DNA from: Pseudobutyrivibrio ruminis HUN009
GTDB lineage: Bacteria; Bacillota; Clostridia; Lachnospirales; Lachnospiraceae
Assembly: GCF_000703005.1 (NCBI RefSeq)
Contig: NZ_JNLH01000001.1
Location: forward strand, 523,501-587,500
Length of the DNA stretch: 64,000 bases
Direction of reading: 5' to 3'
Position 1 is the stretch's first letter. The number at the start of each line of letters is the position of its first letter. The notes beneath the pieces were generated by a model. The model worked only from the letters and a program-made list of their open reading frames with translations, was not told the DNA's origin and ran no database searches. The translations under genes and the position numbers were made by a program. Shown piece by piece: positions 6,871 through 16,066 of this stretch.

Positions 6871-8145
6871 TTATTTAAACAAAGTATCAAAGTCAACCCT
6901 TTCAAACACTTCTAACATGCCTCCACGAGTTGCATTATAAATCTTTATATCTTTTTCATCCGCATATTTTTTAGCTATCTCAAAATTATCAAACATCCTC
7001 CTGACATCGTGATTCAAAATATCTGGTTTTTCTGTTTTAAAAAAATAGTTATCATTACTATTTTTCTCATAATTACAATCTACGCCTAATAAATATATTT
7101 TTTTAAATCCCATATATACTGCAATTTGAATTGCAGCATATACAACCGTCCCTCCACCATAAACAACGCTTTCAACATTCTCTGAAAACGCATTCTGTAA
7201 ATCATAATGATCATGCACTGCAACATGCATAAAATAGTTACAACCGTCATCTTTAAATATATTTTTTGTATCAGCATTCAAACACTTAGTTTCTATTTGA
7301 TAATTCTCTATTTCGTTACTATAGTCCTCTATTCCTTTTTTATCTATAAACACATAACAATTCGGTTTCCAATATTCTGCATCAATATTAAAAATTCTAT
7401 TAACACCAAATGAATACACACCATTCGCCTTCAATTTTAACAAATCATCTGTTAATAGACTCGGCCCAGTCGCAACTACAAAACATGTCTCTCCTAAGTG
7501 AGTATCTTTCAACGACAAAATTTTGTCATTATAATAATCTGGAATTTCTTTCGACATATCATATATATTCTCATAATTATATGTGTAATACTCTCTATCT
7601 TTTATTGCCAATAATACCCTATCAGTAGGCTGGATATCCTCTCGTGCTATAAGGTTGCATCCTAACATTTTAGAAATAGCCTTAAACTGTTTTTCATTTT
7701 GTAAGTTATCAGAGCATATTCCTATTTGATTATCATTTAAAACTCTATGCGCCTTTTCATACAATAAATAAGTGAATAAATTGTCTCCAATAATAATATT
7801 ACGACATCCTCTATCTATTTTTTCATAAGCACGTTGTACATAATCTTTTATACCATATCCTTGTATCTCGGAAGGATTCATAGATAGTAAAAGATAGTGA
7901 TATATTTCTTCACTTTCTAATTGTGATACAATTTCATCTTCATCATATATAGGACAAACAATAATACCATAGTTTCTGTATTCTCTTTTATAATCCTCAA
8001 ACGATATGACTTTAATCCCTTCATACCCAATTTGCTGTTTTGTAATATTATTATCTATAAATACCTTAATATGATCCAATCCAATAATATCCACTAATTT
8101 TTTTGTACGATATCCTGTTCCCCAAACTACAAACTTATTATTCAT
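6871..8145 (-). CDS. Maf/DUF115-like protein (GT42-like fold), candidate KDO transferase
   Basis: A 424-residue cytoplasmic protein. Residues 1-80 are a Rossmann-like unit (FVVWGTGYR at 5-13, FIDNN at 29-33). A middle segment (about 115-200) is a second Rossmann-like region. Residues 218-424 show features of the DUF115/MptE-like and GT42-like fold: FVVATGPSL (222-230), GVNRIF (247-252), VVYGGGTVVYAAIQIA, and YLLGVDCNY. This fold includes Maf flagellin glycosyltransferases and bacterial sialyltransferases, which use CMP-activated nonulosonic acids. Placed directly upstream of the anomerase and kdsB, it is the best candidate for the enzyme that uses CMP-KDO. The activity is inferred; the family call is moderately sure. 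Confidence 0.82.
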   Translation of the reverse strand: MNNKFVVWGTGYRTKKLVDIIGLDHIKVFIDNNITKQQIGYEGIKVISFEDYKREYRNYGIIVCPIYDEDEIVSQLESEEIYHYLLLSMNPSEIQGYGIKDYVQRAYEKIDRGCRNIIIGDNLFTYLLYEKAHRVLNDNQIGICSDNLQNEKQFKAISKMLGCNLIAREDIQPTDRVLLAIKDREYYTYNYENIYDMSKEIPDYYNDKILSLKDTHLGETCFVVATGPSLLTDDLLKLKANGVYSFGVNRIFNIDAEYWKPNCYVFIDKKGIEDYSNEIENYQIETKCLNADTKNIFKDDGCNYFMHVAVHDHYDLQNAFSENVESVVYGGGTVVYAAIQIAVYMGFKKIYLLGVDCNYEKNSNDNYFFKTEKPDILNHDVRRMFDNFEIAKKYADEKDIKIYNATRGGMLEVFERVDFDTLFK

Positions 8146-8184
8146 CAGTATTTATCCCTCTTTAATAGTTTAAGTTTATATCTT

Positions 8185-10347
8185 TTATTCCACTATCCTA
8201 TTTTCATCTCTTCCAAGTACACCGTTGTCATAGAAAAAACTTCTTTTTATCACTTCTTTCTGTAACACTCCACTTTTCATGAATGCATTGAAAGCCTTCT
8301 TGGTGAATGAAATATCTCGTTCTATCTCTAATCCATTAATAACTTTATAAAAGTCATCAAAGTAAGCTTCGATTCCTTCCTCTAAAGATAATCTTACATC
8401 AAAAAATCTTTGATTATTTCCAATTCGCTCATATATAGGCAACCCATTGTCATCAATTTCTCGCACCATTCCATTAGGAGCAGTATAGAATGCCTCCAAG
8501 AACAATGCATTTTCATATATCTCATTATTAACTCCTGCTATATCATTTGCCTCTTGAAAGCACGAATCGATTTTTTTCCCTTGTATGCACCTATTATCTT
8601 CACATTTGTTAATTAACATATATAATCCTGAAAGATTATTATTCATCACTTTTGATAAATAATATTGAGTAGAACCATATATAAATGAGTCAACAACAGT
8701 AATATCATTTGCAAGTTCTATTTTTTTTAAATACGACAGATAATTATTACGTTGCCTTTGTGCCTCTTGCAATATTTCATCTTCATATTTGTCAATAAAG
8801 GTATTCAACTCATAGGCGTCTTTCTTTAATATCTCTGCAGGTCTACCATCAAAATCTTTTGATTGAATATTAAACCTATCATAAAGCAATTCGCCTACTG
8901 TTCCTTTATAAGGAAAACTTAACGCATCTTCTATATCCTCACGACTAAAAATAGCAGCATTCATTATAGCTCTTCTAGAAATTTTGATTTCTTTTGCTTT
9001 AACTACAATACAATTTTTCAATTTTCTTAGGTGCTCAAATTGTTTAATTAAAAAAAATGCTTCACGTGAAAAGAACCCTAATTCACAGATGTTTTCTTGT
9101 TGGCATTTTTCTATCAACCAATCCGAAAAAGTATATGCCATATCTCCCAATAAGCAAAATCCAATATCCTGTACAGATAAACATGATAAATAACCTTTTG
9201 ACTCTGCCAAGTTGAACGGATCGTTAAATATTTTTGAATTAATCAATCCCATCTGCAACGAACTATGTAGTGAAAGAATATCCTTACTCAACTCGCCAAT
9301 AGATGATTCTTCAAACATTTTCCATGGGCTCATAACCCAGAAAGTACTTATCCCATATTTCTGAGGTTTCTTAACATCGCTCTCCTCATTATCTCCTATA
9401 TGAAGAATTCGTGACTCAGGGTAATCTTTTTTTACTATTTTCCAAATTGAGCCATCTTCTTTACTTGCTTTTGCTTCGCATGATATATAAAGATTGTTAT
9501 CCGCTATATCAATACCAACATTCCTTAAAATAGCACTTATTTGTTGCTTGGAATAGTACATATCAGATGTGATGATAACTTGTTTTTCATGTATTACTCT
9601 TTTGCATATTTCAACTAGTTTTTTTCTAGGAACCATCATAGAATAATCCATAGCCCATTCAAGATTCATAATTTCTTGTGTATTCAAGCCCAGACCTTCT
9701 AATTCACTACTGATTATCTGATATATTTCAGTAAGATTTGCATTAACTTCTGCGCGCGCTGCGCCACTTTTTCGCATTGAAACAAAATCAATATCATTAC
9801 ACCGAGTCTTTTTTTCTATTAATCTAAATAAATCTATATCATTACAGTATTGTCTACAGATTAATGTGTCAAAAATATCAAAACTTATAACATCATACTT
9901 TCTTATTTCATTAATAAGCTTATTTTCTTTAATTTCCCAATATGAATTACTTGCTATGTCTCGTTCTTCAATAATCGCCCTTTTTCCATTTTTGAAGTAA
10001 ATAGGTATATTCCAATCCTTAATTCTTGAATAAATAGTGTTCCAATAGGACGGTGATGTATTAATCACAATTACATCAGCCATTTTCTCCGCTTCTGCTT
10101 GCGATAACACACGCATTCCATATAATTCTGAGCCTATCTTTTCTGCATCTCGGTCACATAGTCCAACTATATGGAACTTATCATTCTTTTCAACTAATGT
10201 TGCTGTCATACGCCCCGTTCCATAGATTACTATTTTTTTTTCGACCAAGTCAGCACAATCGTTGCAGAAGCGCTCGTACTCCATATCGAATTTGTCTTTT
10301 GTCATTTTTGTATTATTATCATTCATTTTCTGACAATTAATCTCCAT
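8185..10347 (-). CDS. COG5610-type HAD hydrolase-like protein with N-terminal Rossmann domain
   Basis: A 720-residue cytoplasmic protein. Residues 37-118 are a Rossmann-like unit (VIYGTGRMT at 40-48, CDRDAEKIG at 64-72). The HAD domain begins at about 153 with FDIFDTLICR (nucleophile Asp157 and acid/base Asp160), continues with TSDMYY (motif II) and ends with RILHIGDNEESDVKK (motifs III-IV) near 315-330. The remaining 380 residues are an uncharacterised region with FFSREAFFL and VDSFIYGSTQYYL motifs, seen in COG5610 proteins of capsule clusters. All HAD motifs are intact, so phosphatase activity is possible; it could replace the missing KdsC, but that is unproven. Confidence 0.85.
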   Translation of the reverse strand: MEINCQKMNDNNTKMTKDKFDMEYERFCNDCADLVEKKIVIYGTGRMTATLVEKNDKFHIVGLCDRDAEKIGSELYGMRVLSQAEAEKMADVIVINTSPSYWNTIYSRIKDWNIPIYFKNGKRAIIEERDIASNSYWEIKENKLINEIRKYDVISFDIFDTLICRQYCNDIDLFRLIEKKTRCNDIDFVSMRKSGAARAEVNANLTEIYQIISSELEGLGLNTQEIMNLEWAMDYSMMVPRKKLVEICKRVIHEKQVIITSDMYYSKQQISAILRNVGIDIADNNLYISCEAKASKEDGSIWKIVKKDYPESRILHIGDNEESDVKKPQKYGISTFWVMSPWKMFEESSIGELSKDILSLHSSLQMGLINSKIFNDPFNLAESKGYLSCLSVQDIGFCLLGDMAYTFSDWLIEKCQQENICELGFFSREAFFLIKQFEHLRKLKNCIVVKAKEIKISRRAIMNAAIFSREDIEDALSFPYKGTVGELLYDRFNIQSKDFDGRPAEILKKDAYELNTFIDKYEDEILQEAQRQRNNYLSYLKKIELANDITVVDSFIYGSTQYYLSKVMNNNLSGLYMLINKCEDNRCIQGKKIDSCFQEANDIAGVNNEIYENALFLEAFYTAPNGMVREIDDNGLPIYERIGNNQRFFDVRLSLEEGIEAYFDDFYKVINGLEIERDISFTKKAFNAFMKSGVLQKEVIKRSFFYDNGVLGRDENRIVE

Positions 10348-10394
10348 TTATACCACTTTTTAAGCTTTTAACACTGTATTTTAATCTAGCTTTA

Positions 10395-10685
10395 TTATTC
10401 TTCGTCACCCATGCCTATTCTGAATTGCCTGTTTGAAGATAACAGCTTTTTAATTTTAGCATGATTATATGGTCCATTCCCAAATACTTCTTGCATTTTA
10501 CTCCTCACCTTATCCATGTATTCTTCGGGTAAAGAAACATTGTACTCAATATCAGATCCAGTGTATCTCAAATCAAAAGTAGCATTATGAAATACCGGGC
10601 ATGTTGCTTTAAATACTATTGTATAAGGGTGTGCTTTTTCTATAATAAAATCATCAATATTTATCACAAAATATGTATAACTCAT
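10395..10685 (-). CDS. Hypothetical 96-residue protein
   Basis: Unrecognised soluble protein. The start at ATG 10685 is preferred over the upstream TTG (10712), because AAGGA lies about 10 bases before this ATG and the extra nine residues look uncoded. The sequence contains FVINIDDFIIEKAHPYTIVFKA, a strand-rich opening, and a basic C-terminal HAKIKKLLSSNRQFRIG segment. It lies between the CDP-polyol phosphotransferase-like gene and the HAD protein, with 35- and 47-base gaps, so it is cotranscribed with them. No function is proposed. Confidence 0.6.
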   Translation of the reverse strand: MSYTYFVINIDDFIIEKAHPYTIVFKATCPVFHNATFDLRYTGSDIEYNVSLPEEYMDKVRSKMQEVFGNGPYNHAKIKKLLSSNRQFRIGMGDEE

Positions 10686-10720
10686 TTGTATTTCATCCTT
10701 GCACATAATCAATATATATT

Positions 10721-11974
10721 TTATCTTGCCTTTAAGAAGTGTTCTATGACCGCTGCAATCTTATTACTAGCCTCGCCACTAAACGCCAAGCCCATTTGTT
10801 CATACATTTCGTCCAAATTCTTTCCATAAACCATTGGGTCAAATTTCAAAATATCTTCTTCCAATTCCTGATTATTATGTGCTAATGAAAATGGCATTAT
10901 CAAATCAAAAGCTGATGTTATCTCTTTGTTATTACCGACAGCATGCCTTGAATCCGTCGCCAAATTCCACATCAACTGCCCTCTAGCATTAGCATACTTT
11001 TGTACATCATCCGCATACAAAAATACCGGCATGCCAGTAAAACCTGCTTCAAAGCATGCACTAGAATAATCTGTAATATACACATCCATTCCGGCTAATA
11101 TCTCATACATATCATCTGCTTGACTCTCATTTATGATTCTTCCTTTCAGTTCAGAATCATGATAATCTTCGAAAGTTGGTGCCAATTGTGGATGAACTCT
11201 CACACACAAATACCAGTCTCCACCAAACTTCTTTTCTAGATTTGCTAATAGCCTTTTAAAATCTATGGACCATATTTCAGAAAAAACAAATCTTTTTCCA
11301 TCCTTTGCACCTTCACGAAATGTAGGGGCATACATTACAACCTTTGCATTATCTGGAATTCCATGTTTCCTACGGAAAGCAAGTTTTTGTTGCGTTCTAT
11401 CTCCATACAAAATATCACATCTTGGTGCGCCCGTTTTCAAATATGTCCCATTATAAACTAAGCCTTTAGGCGATACTACCTCGCACCATTTGGAATCAAT
11501 AACCAAATCATCAATCATATCTGAATCATTCTTGCTAACAAGATATGCCATCTCTGAGAATCCATCACCGCGCCACAATCCGGTACATTTAATACCTATA
11601 GTATAATGATTAACATTCAAATAGTATTGGCCTTTACGTTTTGTAGTCCCGTATGGTTTTCTATAATTATCAATCCACACTTTTGAGCGCGATAACCAGT
11701 ATGCTCTACTCCATAAAGTATTAGGGACTTTTTTTATATAATCTGGAAACTCCTTGTCCATATCATTTACAAACCATACAAACTCATACTCTGGATGTTG
11801 CCTGTGTAATTCCATTACAACATATTTAGGATTACACCCGAATCCACCTTTCCCCTCAAATGTACATACACTAATTAAATTCCTTTTAATCGGAAAAACT
11901 CTGCATAGGTAAAAGCAGAGTCGGTTTCCAAAAGCTTTAAGTTTTCGATAGTTTATATATTGTCTTTCAGTCAT
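10721..11974 (-). CDS. CDP-glycerol/CDP-polyol phosphotransferase family (TagB/TagF-like)
   Basis: Membrane-associated enzyme expected to transfer a polyol-phosphate unit from a CDP-polyol to a saccharide or polymer, as in teichoic acid synthesis. The 417 residues match the catalytic Glyphos_transf core: YWLSRSKVWIDN, a nucleotide-loop region MYAPTFREG, LCVRVHPQL (the conserved His-Pro), and MDVYITDYSSACFEAGF (the conserved D-Y-S-S). It lacks the long N-terminal part of full-length TagF. Its ATG overlaps the TAA of the preceding TagD-like gene (TAATG), so the cytidylyltransferase and transferase are translationally coupled, supporting a CDP-polyol donor. Confidence 0.9.
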   Translation of the reverse strand: MTERQYINYRKLKAFGNRLCFYLCRVFPIKRNLISVCTFEGKGGFGCNPKYVVMELHRQHPEYEFVWFVNDMDKEFPDYIKKVPNTLWSRAYWLSRSKVWIDNYRKPYGTTKRKGQYYLNVNHYTIGIKCTGLWRGDGFSEMAYLVSKNDSDMIDDLVIDSKWCEVVSPKGLVYNGTYLKTGAPRCDILYGDRTQQKLAFRRKHGIPDNAKVVMYAPTFREGAKDGKRFVFSEIWSIDFKRLLANLEKKFGGDWYLCVRVHPQLAPTFEDYHDSELKGRIINESQADDMYEILAGMDVYITDYSSACFEAGFTGMPVFLYADDVQKYANARGQLMWNLATDSRHAVGNNKEITSAFDLIMPFSLAHNNQELEEDILKFDPMVYGKNLDEMYEQMGLAFSGEASNKIAAVIEHFLKAR

Positions 11975-13332
11975 TAATTATTCCTTTGTGACAAGAATTT
12001 TTCATATATGCCAGCAAGAGCTATAGATTCACCTCTAGTCAGCATATATATATTAGCTGAAGCATTTGGCTCGCCATTTCTTAAATTGCCAACTGCTCTT
12101 GTGAACTCCGCTATTTCATATCTTATTCCTGATCCTAAAAATTTAGATGTATAATCATCTATTTTATTTGGGTCCTCATAGCGAACTTGAAAGTTTGTTG
12201 TAAGCCACCATGGCGAAGGTGCTAAAATATAGCCCTTAGTTCCAGCAACAATAAGACCACCTTCTGTTTTAACTGCAACACCATTTTTAGTAGTCGCCAA
12301 CGCATTTTCATATGTAAAATGAGCTTTAGTATAGGCATCTAAGCCATTATCCATTTTTACACTTTCAAATCTGACATCCTTATAGTCTTTTCCAAGTAAT
12401 TTAATAACTGCCATCAAGCAATAGCTGCCAAACTCAGTGAAGGCCCCGCCATACTTCAAATCATTCATTTCACGCTTGTCCGGTGCCGTGATGCGTGAAA
12501 AACTTGCCTCCACATCGCATATATCTCCTATAACTCCACTACGAGCAACACTGATAAGCTGTTTGAATCCTGGGCAATATGCTGTCTTTATCGCTTCCAT
12601 AAGCACAACATTGTTGTCTTTAGCAAGCTTAAATAATTCTTCAGCTTCTACTTTCTTGAATACCATTGGCTTTTCACACAACACATGTTTGCCTGCTAAT
12701 ATGGCTTTTTTAGCATAATCGTAATGTGTCTCATGCGGTGTAGCTATGTAGACCGCATCTATCTTATCAAGGAACTCATCATAATCATTGGTCCAAAATG
12801 CCAACTCATGCTTTTCCATAAAAGGCTTAGCATGATCATAATGGGGATTAAATACGCCTACTGCATTTGCGCCAGATACGAGCTTTATTTCATTTGGAAA
12901 GCGCTCTGCCACCCTACCGGTACCAGCTATACCAATATTAAGAACCGGACTTCTATCTGTACGTTTCATAGTTGAAGATACATTTTTAGTTCTAGGTAAA
13001 TAAACCACTTTGCAATACTGTTCCAAATAATCAAAAGTACCTACCCAGTCAGAACCTACAGTGAAAATATCCACACCATATTTCTGGATATCTTCTACCT
13101 TTTGGCCTGTATGATCTTCTATAACAATTTCATCTACAAAGCCTGTAGCGCGAACATTATCAATACGTGTGATTAATGAATCAACCACATTAAGCTTTCC
13201 ACGTGTAAGATCGTATTGTTCTGTAGTGATTCCCACTATTAAATAATCACCAAGTTCCTTGGCATGCTTTAGCAAATTGTAATGGCCTTCATGAAACAAA
13301 TCAAATGTTCCATAGGTAATAACTTTTGTCAT
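11974..13332 (-). CDS. Fusion of glycerol-3-phosphate cytidylyltransferase (TagD-like) and Gfo/Idh/MocA oxidoreductase
   Basis: Residues 1 to about 125 are a TagD-type cytidylyltransferase: YGTFDLFHEGH (7-17) carries the HxGH catalytic motif, followed by VGITTEQYD, FTVGSDW and a KNVSSTMKR segment corresponding to the ISTT region. From about residue 128 the protein becomes a Gfo/Idh/MocA dehydrogenase: IGIAGTGRVAERF nucleotide loop, YIATPHETHYD and HVLCEKPMV with the family's catalytic EKP Lys. The whole is 452 residues with no frameshift at the join. Expected product is a CDP-polyol; the dehydrogenase half may make the polyol phosphate by reducing a keto or aldo precursor, analogous to the TarJ/TarI partnership. 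That role is inferred. Confidence 0.92.
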   Translation of the reverse strand: MTKVITYGTFDLFHEGHYNLLKHAKELGDYLIVGITTEQYDLTRGKLNVVDSLITRIDNVRATGFVDEIVIEDHTGQKVEDIQKYGVDIFTVGSDWVGTFDYLEQYCKVVYLPRTKNVSSTMKRTDRSPVLNIGIAGTGRVAERFPNEIKLVSGANAVGVFNPHYDHAKPFMEKHELAFWTNDYDEFLDKIDAVYIATPHETHYDYAKKAILAGKHVLCEKPMVFKKVEAEELFKLAKDNNVVLMEAIKTAYCPGFKQLISVARSGVIGDICDVEASFSRITAPDKREMNDLKYGGAFTEFGSYCLMAVIKLLGKDYKDVRFESVKMDNGLDAYTKAHFTYENALATTKNGVAVKTEGGLIVAGTKGYILAPSPWWLTTNFQVRYEDPNKIDDYTSKFLGSGIRYEIAEFTRAVGNLRNGEPNASANIYMLTRGESIALAGIYEKFLSQRNN

Positions 13333-13353
13333 TATCTTCCCTTTCCTATTATG

Positions 13354-16053
13354 TTACTCCTCTAACTGCAGCAACCACAGCTGATCACAAGCATTTCGTG
13401 CCGTTGGCAAATATGGTGTGCTTGCCGATTCAAGCTGTAAATATAAACCTTTTGATGTCCAAAGGATTTGCTCTGGTCCCTCTGGTAAATGCAATGTTCT
13501 ATCAGCATTTATGTACTCTGTGTTACTCTCTGAATAATTAAACTCAAGTAAAAATCCTTCATACATTTCATATCCTTGAGTCATTAATATAGTCTTGCTT
13601 CCATCTGATAGCTCTCTAAATGTCACACCTTGTATTCTTTCAGGAATTGTAACAGTAGAAATCAATGTTGGATTAACGTAATCCGATATATCGTATTTAT
13701 TTAATGCACCGTTGGAACCATTTGAATAGCTTCCAACATATAAATATCCATCATCAACAGTCAAGAAGCTGGCTACATGTCCGCCTGCTGCATTATACAA
13801 ATTTGCATCAAACTGAGCCAATATTTCGCCATTATATGAACCATCCAATACAGCCGCCATTGATAAAGCATATACCATACCATCCATACCAGTTGTCCAT
13901 AGTATATCATGGTTAGCATCATATGCGATACCTCCCATATGTGCTTTAAATCCTGTGTCTACTATATTTAATAGATTGCCATTTAAATCCATGATATATA
14001 AAACACTATTATATTCACCACTTTTACTGTAAGCAGCAGATATTAAGTTGCTAGAAGTTTTTGTAAAGCCCTGGAATATCATATCCGAACAGTATTCAGG
14101 CAAGTCTTTTCCATATAAACCAGGCAAGGTGTGACTCCAAACTGCATGATCTGCTAGATATCCATATTCTGGATGGCTCGCAGCCATGGCGACACCAGAC
14201 TGATTTGTACATACACCATCTACGCCCATTCTGTAAAGGTTTTGTATCTGTTGCGGGCTATCCGCAGTCCATACAAACACCTTACTTCCTGTTTTATGTA
14301 TCGCGTTAACCAGACTTATACTTACATTTTCTGAATGCAGTCCATAGTATTCAGCTGGTGTATCTGTAAGCATAGATTCATTTGCCACCATTGTGTTGCA
14401 AAGAATCTGAACTGATGCATCTATTGCCTTAAACTGCTGCAAATATCCATAATTAAATGACGCGTACACAACTCTATCATGCATGCCATTTTGTTCTATG
14501 ACATTGTAGATAGCTTCTACAAATCCATCTACTTCTCCAATATCCTTTAGCTCTAGGTAAATTCTAACATCATCATCTTTTACTAAATCCATTAACTCTT
14601 GAAGAGTAGGAATCTTTGTACCTGCATATCCATCAGAGAACCATGCGCCAAAATCCATCTGGAGCAATTCATCATATGTATAATCAGCAATTTTTCCACT
14701 TACGCCTGTGATTCTAGCTAAATCATCATCGTGGAATAATACTAGCACACCATCTTTTGTTTCCTGGACATCTGTCTCAATCCAGTCTACTCCCAAATCC
14801 ATAGCAGCCTTAAATGATGGTATTGTATTTTCAGGAGCAACTGCAGGATATCCTCGATGTCCTATAACATCCATCTTTTTACGTGAATCATCAACCGTGT
14901 TGATACGGCCATCACTGTAGTACCAAGAGTCACCTTGATCTACTATTTGATACCCCATGTTATCTTCGGTAACAATTGTTCCATCTTCTGCAATACTATA
15001 TTGCATATATCCTATTGTTCCAGATGGGTTTACAATCGTGTTTTCTGTTGTAACTTGCGCTTGTTCTTTAATTGCAGCTACTCTGAGAGCGTGATTTCTG
15101 CCGTATCCTATAACTGCTAATAACAACACAAATATAATAATTCCTGCTGTGGCTCTTTTTATATTCTTATCAAAATCCTGCTCTACTATTATAAATAATA
15201 GTGGGTACACGGCCATAATATAGAATCCAATTATTCCATAAGTAAAGAACCCAGCATACTTAGATTCCATGAAAAGAGTCAATAAAGATGGTAATACTTT
15301 TATAATTAACAATAATGGTACCGCGCCAAATACGAATCTTATGGTTTTAAGCGAGTTGTTTCCTTCAGTAGAGAATTTTACCCACTTTCTTTCGGCATAC
15401 CATCCAGCTATCAATCCCATACCAGCTCCGCTATTTGCAAAACATCCATAACGAAGCATTGGAGCGAAGCATATAATCATACCCACAAGCGTAATAGCTA
15501 AATCATATCTGCCATCATTTGTATCTGCCCACACTATAACTTTAGCAGTGGCATACATTACTACAATTCCTAATAATAATGCTCCAACAACATCCTGTGG
15601 AGTATGAACGCCCAGGTAATTTCTCGAAAACATTACTGCTAAGACAACTAACCAACTAGCAATACCTATAATTCGAGTTTCCTTTTTCTTTTTGAAAAAA
15701 ACTGTTCCTAATGCTCCCCAGGCAGCTGTTGCTCTAGAAGTATGTCCACTAGGAAATGAAGCATCTCCTGCTCCCGAAAGAGCCGCCTCTACAGGTATAA
15801 TCCTTGCATCCTTTACCCAAGGCCTCTCTACATTAAAGAATCGCTTAAGCGTCGTATTATAAGTGCATCCAACTCCAACATTCCAGCCCATCAGCGCTCC
15901 AGCTTTTTTATCAATGCACCAATACGTAAACGCCATCAAGAGAAATGTAGTCAGCGGTGTTGCTAATTCACTTATAAATAAAAACAACTGGTCGAAAATA
16001 CTTCCACAAGCTAATCTAGCTTTTTGTATAAAAAGCAGGTAACTAATATCCAT
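13354..16053 (-). CDS. Membrane PAP2 phosphatase fused to glycerophosphodiester phosphodiesterase and beta-propeller-like domain
   Basis: A 899-residue fusion. Residues 1 to about 175 are a polytopic PAP2 phosphatase with all three motifs: KRFFNVERP (70-78), PSGH (101-104) and SRNYLGVHTPQD (143-154). Further membrane segments follow to about 320. Residues 395-640 form an extracellular GDPD domain: IGHRGYP (397-403), PENT (407-410), WIETDVQ (424-430), FHDD (440-443) and a late WTADSP. Residues 650-899 have repeating WTTGMDGMVYALS-like strands resembling a beta-propeller. It could trim or recycle glycerophosphate-type polymers or lipid phosphates outside the membrane. It sits just upstream of the CDP-polyol genes, which fits that idea. 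Confidence 0.9.
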   Translation of the reverse strand: MDISYLLFIQKARLACGSIFDQLFLFISELATPLTTFLLMAFTYWCIDKKAGALMGWNVGVGCTYNTTLKRFFNVERPWVKDARIIPVEAALSGAGDASFPSGHTSRATAAWGALGTVFFKKKKETRIIGIASWLVVLAVMFSRNYLGVHTPQDVVGALLLGIVVMYATAKVIVWADTNDGRYDLAITLVGMIICFAPMLRYGCFANSGAGMGLIAGWYAERKWVKFSTEGNNSLKTIRFVFGAVPLLLIIKVLPSLLTLFMESKYAGFFTYGIIGFYIMAVYPLLFIIVEQDFDKNIKRATAGIIIFVLLLAVIGYGRNHALRVAAIKEQAQVTTENTIVNPSGTIGYMQYSIAEDGTIVTEDNMGYQIVDQGDSWYYSDGRINTVDDSRKKMDVIGHRGYPAVAPENTIPSFKAAMDLGVDWIETDVQETKDGVLVLFHDDDLARITGVSGKIADYTYDELLQMDFGAWFSDGYAGTKIPTLQELMDLVKDDDVRIYLELKDIGEVDGFVEAIYNVIEQNGMHDRVVYASFNYGYLQQFKAIDASVQILCNTMVANESMLTDTPAEYYGLHSENVSISLVNAIHKTGSKVFVWTADSPQQIQNLYRMGVDGVCTNQSGVAMAASHPEYGYLADHAVWSHTLPGLYGKDLPEYCSDMIFQGFTKTSSNLISAAYSKSGEYNSVLYIMDLNGNLLNIVDTGFKAHMGGIAYDANHDILWTTGMDGMVYALSMAAVLDGSYNGEILAQFDANLYNAAGGHVASFLTVDDGYLYVGSYSNGSNGALNKYDISDYVNPTLISTVTIPERIQGVTFRELSDGSKTILMTQGYEMYEGFLLEFNYSESNTEYINADRTLHLPEGPEQILWTSKGLYLQLESASTPYLPTARNACDQLWLLQLEE

Positions 16054-16066
16054 CTACCATAATCCC

